From contig JAQGOW010000031.1 of assembly GCA_028293405.1 (NCBI GenBank), positions 1 to 9,687 of the forward strand: a DNA stretch of 9,687 nt, given 5' to 3'. This document shows positions 5,701-9,687 of this stretch, in pieces. The DNA is from Verrucomicrobiales bacterium. Lineage in GTDB: Bacteria; Verrucomicrobiota; Verrucomicrobiia; Limisphaerales; Palsa-1400. Both the position numbers and the translations under genes were made by a program. Positions within the stretch are counted from its first letter, which is position 1; every line of letters begins with the position of its first letter. Below the pieces are notes generated by a model. It had not been told where the DNA came from and ran no database searches. It saw nothing but the letters and a program-made list of their open reading frames with translations.

Positions 5701-6571
5701 TGAATTGCTGCGCCGCTATCGCGCGAACGAAATTACGCCTCGAGAATATCACGACCAACGCTCTCGCGTCATCGCCGGTGGCGACATCCCTCAGTCCGCG
5801 CCAATCCAAATCGCGGCTCCCGTGAAATCACAACCGGAGGTTGCCGCACAATCGCAGGCGCAAAAAGACGCCGACGCCAAAGCCGCGCAAAAAGCTCTCG
5901 CCGACGCTCGTCGTGCCAAGGCCGCACTAGACAAGGCACAACGTGAAGCCGCTGCCCAGTCTCGCGCCGCGCAAGAACAAGCTGCTCGCGAAGAAGCTGC
6001 CCGCCAAGCTGCATTAGCTGCGAAGCAAGCCGAATCCGACCCTCTCCTCAAGGCATTGCGCGCAAAAGAAACCGAAGTCACTGCATCTCCTGCGACAGCG
6101 CCCGCTACGAAGCCTGCCCCAGCTGATGTTGCTGTTGCCAAACGTCAGCAAGAGATGGAAGCAGAGCGCGCCGCCGCGGCTCGTAAGGAAGCTACCCGCG
6201 TTCAACAAGTCGCTCCGGTCCAAGCAACTCCGGCGCCGGCTGCATCTGCCGCTGTCACTACACCTCCTCCGATGGACACGCCTAAATCGCTCGATGCGAT
6301 TCTCTTGGCAGTTCGCCAGAAACAATCTGAACTGCAATCCGGCGGACAAAAATCGGTAGTGGCTCCGGTTTCCGATCCAGCTCCTGCGACTGTCGTTGCT
6401 GAAACACCCACAGTGCAACCCGTCGCAGCCACTGGATCGCCGGTGGCTGTTCAGAAGAGCGGCCAGACCAAAGAACAGCGCGTCTCTGAACTGCTGCGCC
6501 GTTACAAGGCCGAAGAAATTTCCGCGCTCGAATATCGGATGGAGCGTGCAAAAATACTGTCCGAACCATAA
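2768..6571 (+). CDS. Giant exported Ala/Lys/Glu-rich coiled-coil protein with repeated SHOCT-like modules, function unknown
   Basis: A 1267-residue protein. Residues 1-22 form a signal peptide (basic start, hydrophobic LTLMLSAGLL core, LYA before a likely cut at Gln23). There is no lipobox Cys, and I see no Cys anywhere in the protein. Residues 30-190 are helical and hold two copies of a Tyr/Trp motif. Residues 195-222 are a Pro/Val linker. Residues 224-738 are almost only A, K, E, R, Q and D, a predicted coiled coil or single alpha-helix, interrupted near 625-634. From about 740 to the end, Pro/Ala/Val linkers alternate with short helices, including three SHOCT-like modules and two or three SDPLL helices. 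Automated pipelines may call it TolA-like, but I see no TolA C-terminal domain and no membrane anchor apart from the signal peptide. A periplasmic or surface structural role is plausible but unproven. Its ATG is preceded by AGTCAGG, a poor Shine-Dalgarno sequence. Confidence 0.85.
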   Translation: MRIYRFLVRSLTLMLSAGLLYAQVSTRRNAFKAYETSWQKQLESRADQSDVSAKEADAKARYAQEQILEVSREKRTAETSQRLLELRAEASQAEADAAQLRADAAKDRAEAAKDRSDSAKAAADNPGAHGQHKYYDAIWLKQVQQRADDAAKKLSEDASRKGKIAASANRAAQSGAESLATQTIRQQPKPARVTTTVAEPKVAVEVQPAIPVAPVVTVTTPSVDTQAQELERKRAELRAAEERIKAEEARLAEAKAKQDLERARIEAQTAESSTQAEKAAALKNAQAEAIATENARKEEDRKLAAQEAAAKKDAERQAILKAKADKEAADRLAAEQASAEKARKKAEKEAAREQKQRELADKKAAEQRAIAERKAQEEQAREAKAKDEADRKARLAEEKRTKELEIQKAAEAKAAQIAAERQQAEEAARAKAEAKAARKAQIAEAKQKDAQESAQSKAQPDEARSHADELAAKKAQEEKALADASLTYADEQRLAKLAKAQHEADRKAAEEKAKQEERQHKAEQLAAEKQAKQEAEAKRKEEKLAAAKAHSEQVAAEKARAKAEKEAARQEKERLAAEKKAAAEEAARIQQQQELAAREAKLKAEADRKAQLAEAEAKAHAEKQSTVATTTVDDKAEQARAKAEQEKQAKEARRQELAAQKQAAQEAERQAKMDKAEKTHMAKLEQERQKIAAAEAAKQRDTKVQPQVASVPKKNTAEDRKAVQQEEADRLARMLTQSPRPALVAETKPAVVVQPAVAVTIPEVPAVKFVPVAQTTSAPSAESDPLLRALRSKEAETKPVPAPAPAPIKRVAPAIATPAPVQTAPAAPALTTKEEKLADLLRRYRADQLTPKEYHDQRALILSGQKPAAPVQPAKPINKVDDQQEKQRAAMIANQQRAAALEKARAEAAREKAEQDKAQAMARQAEEARKAAEARAQQERTAAATKAQVATVSTPVVVAAAPATTVDASGLGKEQKLAELLRRYRANEITPREYHDQRSRVIAGGDIPQSAPIQIAAPVKSQPEVAAQSQAQKDADAKAAQKALADARRAKAALDKAQREAAAQSRAAQEQAAREEAARQAALAAKQAESDPLLKALRAKETEVTASPATAPATKPAPADVAVAKRQQEMEAERAAAARKEATRVQQVAPVQATPAPAASAAVTTPPPMDTPKSLDAILLAVRQKQSELQSGGQKSVVAPVSDPAPATVVAETPTVQPVAATGSPVAVQKSGQTKEQRVSELLRRYKAEEISALEYRMERAKILSEP
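2867..2908 (+). repeat. N-terminal Y-E/D-x2-W-x-K-Q motif, copy 1 (protein-level repeat)
   Basis: Residues 34-47 read YETSWQKQLESRAD. They match copy 2 at residues 135-148 in the pattern Y-[ED]-x2-W-x-K-Q-[LV]-x2-R-A-D. The two motifs contain the only tryptophans I see in the 1267-residue protein. Both are followed by Lys/Ala/Glu helices, which suggests an internal duplication of a unit of about 100 residues. Confidence 0.65.
3170..3211 (+). repeat. N-terminal Y-E/D-x2-W-x-K-Q motif, copy 2 (protein-level repeat)
   Basis: Residues 135-148 read YDAIWLKQVQQRAD and are preceded by a Gly/His-rich hinge (PGAHGQHKY). They align without gaps to residues 34-47, with identical Tyr, Trp, Lys-Gln and Arg-Ala-Asp positions. 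Confidence 0.65.
3437..4981 (+). repeat. Low-complexity Ala/Lys/Glu/Gln helical rod, degenerate coding repeat
   Basis: Residues 224-738 of the large protein are built from irregular variants of AEKKAAEE-, AKAEKEAAR- and QEAERQAK-like units. There are almost no Pro, Gly or aromatic residues except in a short Thr/Val/Asp break at 625-634 and a Val/Pro patch around 700-710. At 1.5 angstrom per residue, a continuous helix of this length would be about 75 nm. The matching DNA is rich in GAAGC, AAAGC and GCCGA words. Long open frames on the opposite strand here result from this composition. Confidence 0.75.
5111..5158 (+). repeat. SDPLL helix motif, copy 1 (protein-level repeat)
   Basis: Residues 782-797, ESDPLLRALRSKEAET, lie between Pro/Ala/Val-rich linkers. 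They match ESDPLLKALRAKETEV at 1089-1104 with 11 of the 16 positions identical and the rest mostly conservative. They look like a short amphipathic helix with a capping Asp-Pro. Confidence 0.75.
5264..5359 (+). repeat. SHOCT-like module, copy 1
   Basis: Residues 833-864 run KEEKLADLLRRYRADQLTP then KEYHDQRALILSG. The pattern L..LL..Y....ITP.EY...RA.IL is that of SHOCT (short C-terminal) domains: a helix, a turn with Thr-Pro, and a second helix. Copies 2 (973-1004) and 3 (1235-1267) align with no gaps. The SHOCT assignment is by pattern and is untested. Confidence 0.75.
5684..5779 (+). repeat. SHOCT-like module, copy 2
   Basis: Residues 973-1004 run KEQKLAELLRRYRANEITP then REYHDQRSRVIAG. They lie 140 residues after copy 1 and share its LLRRYRA core, the ITP/LTP turn and EYHDQR. 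A Val/Ala/Pro linker precedes the module and a Pro-Ile-rich linker follows. Confidence 0.75.
6032..6079 (+). repeat. SDPLL helix motif, copy 2 (protein-level repeat)
   Basis: Residues 1089-1104, ESDPLLKALRAKETEV, sit at the end of an Ala/Arg/Gln helix and before a Pro/Ala/Thr linker. A third, diverged copy, SLDAILLAVRQKQSEL (residues 1174-1189, bases 6287-6334), keeps the Asp, Leu, Ala, Arg, Lys and Glu positions. Confidence 0.7.
6470..6568 (+). repeat. SHOCT-like module, copy 3 (extreme C-terminus)
   Basis: Residues 1235-1267 run KEQRVSELLRRYKAEEISA then LEYRMERAKILSEP, directly before the stop. This is the normal C-terminal position for a SHOCT domain. The copy has diverged most: Thr-Pro of the turn is Ser-Ala, and HDQR is RMER. 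Confidence 0.75.
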
Positions 6572-6595
6572 TTGATTCGGTTCAATTCAATCACC

Positions 6596-6632
6596 GCGAT
6601 GCCGCAACCACTCATTGCGGCATTGCTGTTTT
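6596..6632 (+). terminator. Rho-independent terminator after the coiled-coil gene
   Basis: A 12-pair stem (6596-6607 with 6615-6626, one G-T pair; the inner 9 pairs ATGCCGCAA/TTGCGGCAT are perfect) encloses the 7-base loop CCACTCA. TGTTTT follows at 6627-6632. It lies 24 bases past the stop codon and separates the argH-synthase-coiled-coil unit from the lysA unit. Confidence 0.85.
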
Positions 6633-6643
6633 AAATTCCCAAC

Positions 6644-6673
6644 TCGACATCGGCCGAGCTTCCGTTAGATATT
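6644..6673 (+). promoter_or_regulatory. Possible promoter for lysA
   Basis: TCGACA (6644-6649, five of six to the -35 consensus) and GATATT (6668-6673, four of six to the -10 consensus) are 18 bases apart, just after the terminator and before lysA. Transcription would start near 6680 and leave a leader of about 18 bases without a Shine-Dalgarno sequence. A promoter is expected here because the terminator isolates lysA from upstream transcription, but this exact pair is inference. Confidence 0.35.
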
Positions 6674-6697
6674 CGGCTCTCGTAACTCGATTTTACC

Positions 6698-7999
6698 ATG
6701 CACCATTTCCAATACCGTAATAACAAATTGCACTGTGAAGGCGTGTCCGTTGAAGGGCTCGCCGAAAAATTCGGGACACCGCTTTACGTTTATTCCCAAG
6801 CGACCCTGACCGATCATTACCAAAAGCTCGATAAAGCCCTCGCGCCGCTCGACCACATGATTTGCTTCGCAATGAAGGCGAATTCGAATCTCGCCGTCAT
6901 GCGCGTGTTGGCCAATCAAGGCAGCGGTTTCGACCTCGTCAGCGGCGGCGAACTCCAACGCGTCATCGCAGCCGGCGGTGACCCGCGCAAATGCGCATTC
7001 GCTGGCGTTGGCAAAACCGAAGAAGAAATCGAATTCGCGCTACGCAAAGGTATTTACACCTTCAACGCCGAGAGCGAACCCGAACTGATCCGCATCAACA
7101 AAGTCGCCGCGCGCTTAAAGAAAGTCGCCCCAGTCGCCGTGCGCGTGAACCCGAACATCGACGCGGGCACCCACGCCAAAATCACCACCGGCACTTACGA
7201 AAACAAATTCGGTATTCAGTTTGAGCAAGTCGAAGGCATTTACGCACGCGCGTCGAAACTGAAGAACCTGCGTTTGCGCGGCCTGCAAATGCACATCGGC
7301 TCACAGCTCACCAGCGTCAATCCTTACGAGCTAGCCGTGGCCAAAGTGTTGCCAATGGTGAAGAAGCTCGCCGCCAAATATAAATTCGAATTCTTCAGCA
7401 TCGGAGGTGGTTTGGGAATTATCTACAAACCAGCCCTCGCCAGCGGCGAAGAAGGTTGGTGGAATACGTCCGAAGCAAAAGGCCTGCTCACGCCGGACAC
7501 CTATGCTGCAAAGTTGATTCCGCTCTTGAAACCGCTCGGTTTGAAGATCCTGGTCGAACCCGGCCGTTTCATCGTCGGCAATGCCGGCATCTTGGTGACG
7601 CGCGTCGAATACGTAAAGCGCACCGGCAAGAAAAACTTCGTCATCGTCGACGCCGCGATGAACGACCTCATCCGTCCCGCATTCTACGATTCCTATCACG
7701 AAATCGTCCCGCTGAAACGCAACGGCGCCAGCAAAACGATCCCGTCCGATGTCGTCGGCCCTATCTGCGAATCCGGCGATTTCTTCTGTAAAGACCGCCC
7801 GCTGCCGAAAGTCGGCGAAGGCGATTACCTCGCTCTGTTGAGCGCAGGCGCTTACGGATTTGTCATGGCATCCAATTACAACGCGCGCGCCATGGCCGCC
7901 GAAATTCTCGTCAACGGCAAGCAAGCCGCTGTCGTCCGTGACCGCCAACAAGTCAAAGACATCTGGCGCGATGAAAAAATCGCCACTTGGCTAAAATAA
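6698..7999 (+). CDS. lysA: Diaminopimelate decarboxylase
   Basis: PLP-dependent fold-type III (alanine racemase-like barrel) enzyme that decarboxylates meso-diaminopimelate to lysine, the last step of lysine synthesis, in the cytoplasm. It is 433 residues, close to the usual 415-440. Visible landmarks are the PLP lysine in CFAMKANSN (Lys60), FDLVSGGEL, the HIGSQ motif, the phosphate-binding SIGGGLGI (Gly236-238), EPGR (287-290), the CESGD motif with active-site Cys357 and Glu358, and SAGAYG with Tyr386. The Cys-Glu-Ser-Gly-Asp motif favours LysA over ornithine or arginine decarboxylases. Between the glycine loop and the next helix is an extra stretch of about 10-15 residues, including EEGWWNTSEAKG. 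The ATG has no Shine-Dalgarno sequence. It is the first gene of a new unit, and the next gene starts nine bases after its stop. Confidence 0.97.
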   Translation: MHHFQYRNNKLHCEGVSVEGLAEKFGTPLYVYSQATLTDHYQKLDKALAPLDHMICFAMKANSNLAVMRVLANQGSGFDLVSGGELQRVIAAGGDPRKCAFAGVGKTEEEIEFALRKGIYTFNAESEPELIRINKVAARLKKVAPVAVRVNPNIDAGTHAKITTGTYENKFGIQFEQVEGIYARASKLKNLRLRGLQMHIGSQLTSVNPYELAVAKVLPMVKKLAAKYKFEFFSIGGGLGIIYKPALASGEEGWWNTSEAKGLLTPDTYAAKLIPLLKPLGLKILVEPGRFIVGNAGILVTRVEYVKRTGKKNFVIVDAAMNDLIRPAFYDSYHEIVPLKRNGASKTIPSDVVGPICESGDFFCKDRPLPKVGEGDYLALLSAGAYGFVMASNYNARAMAAEILVNGKQAAVVRDRQQVKDIWRDEKIATWLK

Positions 8000-8008
8000 T
8001 CTAGCGCA

Positions 8009-9583
8009 ATGAAACTCCGCACGCTCTGCGCGTTCATCCTGCTTCCGCTCGCGACCATCGCGGCGGAATCAGGTTTCGACATCCGCAACGAAGCGGAGTT
8101 TCACAAAGTCGTCTCACCGGATGCCAGACTCGAAAAACTGGCATCCGGCATGTCCTTCAGCGAAGGGCCCGTTTGGGCAGATTGGCTATCCTCTGTCGTA
8201 TTCAGCGACATTCCGCATGACGAACTTAAGATCTGGAACTCGACGAACGGGCTTAAGATGTTTCGCAAACCAAGCCACAATGCGAACGGAAACACTCTTG
8301 CCAGTGGCAACCGCCTGATTACCTGTGAGCATGCAACACGTCGCGTTTCTGTGCAGAAACCGGGTGCCCGGGTGCAAACGCTCGTCGATTCCTACCATGG
8401 CCACAAACTCAATTCACCGAACGACGTGGTAGTTAAATCGGACGGGACGGTTTGGTTCACCGATCCATCCTATGGAATCGACGCAAAGCAACGCGAGTTA
8501 CCCGGCAACTATGTGTTTAGATTCGAACCAAAAACCAAACACCTGGTCGCAGCCCTCACAAATTTCGACATGCCCAATGGTCTTTGCTTCTCGCCCGACG
8601 AATCAAAACTCTACGTCGCTGACTCAGGCGCGCCACGACACATCCGCGTTTTCAACTGCAGTCATGACAATCAGGTCGATGCCGGAAAAGTTTTTTGCTC
8701 CATCGACAAGGGCTTGCCCGACGGAATCCGTTGCGATCGCGACGGCCGCGTCTGGTCGACATCCGAAGACAGCATCCAGATATTTTCGCCCGGCGGCGAG
8801 TTGATTGGAAAAATTCTCGTGCCCGAAACACCGGCAAATCTTTGCTTCGGCGGCACGAATCGCGACACGCTCTTCATCACCGCGCAATCCTCGCTTTATT
8901 CCATCAAAGTTGCATCGCAAAAACGCTCCGTTACCGCACTCGACCCTCGCCGATTTGAAAAACAAATAACCGAGTTCGAAGCATCAGATGCAACCAACCC
9001 GCCTCCACAAGGCGGCATCGTTTTCGTCGGCAGTTCCAGCATTCGCAAATGGACATCAGTGGCAAAGGATTTCCCGAACTGCCACGTGCTCAATCGCGGC
9101 TTCGGTGGCTCCCACCTCGCTGATTCAGTTTATTACGCCGATCGTATCGTCATTCCCTACCACCCAAAAGCAATCGTGTTCTTTGCCGGGTCCAATGACA
9201 TCAACTTCGGCCTCTCTCCCGAAGATGTCGTCGCCAGTTTCAAAGCCTTCGTCGAGAAAGTGCGAACCGCCCTGCCCTCTACCGAAATCATCTACTTATC
9301 CATCAGCACCAGTCCAAGTCGCTGGACAGAATTTGACCGCGTTCGACAAACCAACCGCCTGATTCAAGACCAAATCAAAAACATGCGAAATGTCCGCTAC
9401 GTGGACGTCGTTTCGGCCATGCTCAAAAACGGCACGCCGAATCCAGACATCTACGGCCCCGACCGCCTGCACATGAACGAAAAGGGTTACGCGATTTGGA
9501 CCTCAATCTTGCGCCCCTATGTGCATTGCGATGAGCAAAATCGTTTTCGCAGGAACAGCAAGGTCACCCTAACGTTTTCTTAA
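8009..9583 (+). CDS. Exported fusion of an SMP-30/gluconolactonase domain and an SGNH/GDSL hydrolase
   Basis: A 524-residue two-domain protein. Residues 1-19 are a signal peptide (LCAFILLPLATIAA, likely cut before Glu20), so it should act in the periplasm or outside. Residues about 40-305 are an SMP-30/regucalcin-type beta-propeller. The metal and substrate residues appear as SEGPVW (Glu52), NSPND (Asn138), MPNGLCFSPDES (Asn190) and LPDG (Asp238), with spacing close to human regucalcin Glu18, Asn103, Asn154 and Asp204. Residues about 330-505 are an SGNH hydrolase: VGSSSI (Ser343 nucleophile), RGFGG (364-367, oxyanion Gly), AGSND (Asn396) and DRLH (Asp485, His488). Both active sites look intact. 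A sugar lactonase combined with a carbohydrate esterase is plausible; the substrates are unknown. It starts nine bases after lysA. The last 17-19 residues run past the usual SGNH end and overlap the opposing gene. Confidence 0.9.
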   Translation: MKLRTLCAFILLPLATIAAESGFDIRNEAEFHKVVSPDARLEKLASGMSFSEGPVWADWLSSVVFSDIPHDELKIWNSTNGLKMFRKPSHNANGNTLASGNRLITCEHATRRVSVQKPGARVQTLVDSYHGHKLNSPNDVVVKSDGTVWFTDPSYGIDAKQRELPGNYVFRFEPKTKHLVAALTNFDMPNGLCFSPDESKLYVADSGAPRHIRVFNCSHDNQVDAGKVFCSIDKGLPDGIRCDRDGRVWSTSEDSIQIFSPGGELIGKILVPETPANLCFGGTNRDTLFITAQSSLYSIKVASQKRSVTALDPRRFEKQITEFEASDATNPPPQGGIVFVGSSSIRKWTSVAKDFPNCHVLNRGFGGSHLADSVYYADRIVIPYHPKAIVFFAGSNDINFGLSPEDVVASFKAFVEKVRTALPSTEIIYLSISTSPSRWTEFDRVRQTNRLIQDQIKNMRNVRYVDVVSAMLKNGTPNPDIYGPDRLHMNEKGYAIWTSILRPYVHCDEQNRFRRNSKVTLTFS

Positions 9584-9687
9584 AGCGCAGGGCACTTAAC
9601 ATAAACAGGACCACCCCAAATCCAATCAAGGCGACGACGTTTACCCAAAACTCCTGCAGACTCGCGCCGCGCAACACAATCGCGCGC
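9564..9687 (-). CDS. C-terminal end of an ABC-2 type transporter permease, partial
   Basis: Reading the minus strand from the right edge, an open frame of 40 codons ends at TGA (9566-9564). It reads RAIVLRGASLQEFW, then a hydrophobic segment VNVVALIGFGVVLFMLSAL, then RFKKTLG. This is the typical last helix and tail of ABC-2 family permeases (such as the DrrB or YhhJ type): a short amphipathic ILRG..L.E.W segment, a final transmembrane helix, and a basic RF+K tail. The rest of the gene is beyond the window. It converges on the SMP-30/SGNH gene and overlaps its last 20 bases. It is too short for certainty, but the pattern is strong for its length. Confidence 0.72.
   Translation of the reverse strand, partial: RAIVLRGASLQEFWVNVVALIGFGVVLFMLSALRFKKTLG

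Noticed and set aside
2768..6571. Calling the large protein TolA
   Set aside because: The Ala/Lys/Glu rod resembles TolA domain II only in composition. There is no retained N-terminal membrane anchor of TolA type, no TolA C-terminal domain, no tolQRB or pal nearby, and the length is about three times TolA.
9541..9600. Possible terminator between the converging genes
   Set aside because: The two CGTTTTC words are direct, not inverted, repeats. The AAGCGC/GCACTT hairpin has a mismatch, a 3-base loop and no T-run on either side.

Overview
The window reads as a piece of a Gram-negative bacterial chromosome with moderately high GC content. My best guess is Verrucomicrobiota. This is an inference from the mix of genes: a secreted InlB-type repeat protein, a stand-alone squalene/phytoene synthase, a LysA with a small insertion, an exported SMP-30/SGNH hydrolase, and mostly weak Shine-Dalgarno sequences. 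No RNA gene places it, and I see no insertion sequence, phage gene, CRISPR array or attachment site. No stretch over 300 bases lacks a gene; the longest gap is about 126 bases, before lysA.

Layout. Positions 1-203 hold the 3' end of a secreted protein with a divergent InlB B-repeat-like domain, followed by a clear intrinsic terminator (225-259). Next come argH (last step of arginine synthesis) and, three bases later, a squalene/phytoene synthase family gene, so these two are probably co-transcribed. After a 41-base gap lies a 1267-codon gene for an exported, extremely Ala/Lys/Glu/Gln-rich coiled-coil protein. It ends at a second intrinsic terminator (6596-6632). A new unit then starts with lysA (last step of lysine synthesis), followed after 9 bases by a signal-peptide protein that fuses an SMP-30/gluconolactonase beta-propeller to an SGNH/GDSL hydrolase. 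The right edge holds the 3' end of a gene on the minus strand, which looks like an ABC-2 type transporter permease. Its stop codon lies inside the end of the fusion gene, so the two converge and overlap by 20 bases.

How the genes relate. argH and lysA are housekeeping amino-acid genes. The squalene synthase supplies a C30 isoprenoid, for hopanoids, sterols or C30 carotenoids. The large coiled-coil protein and the hydrolase fusion are envelope or periplasmic proteins. The large protein is the most unusual object here. Beyond a long charged helical region it has two copies of a Trp-containing motif near the N-terminus, three copies of a roughly 32-residue SHOCT-like module in the C-terminal third, and two clear copies plus one diverged copy of a short SDPLL-type helix motif. 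I cannot assign it a function.
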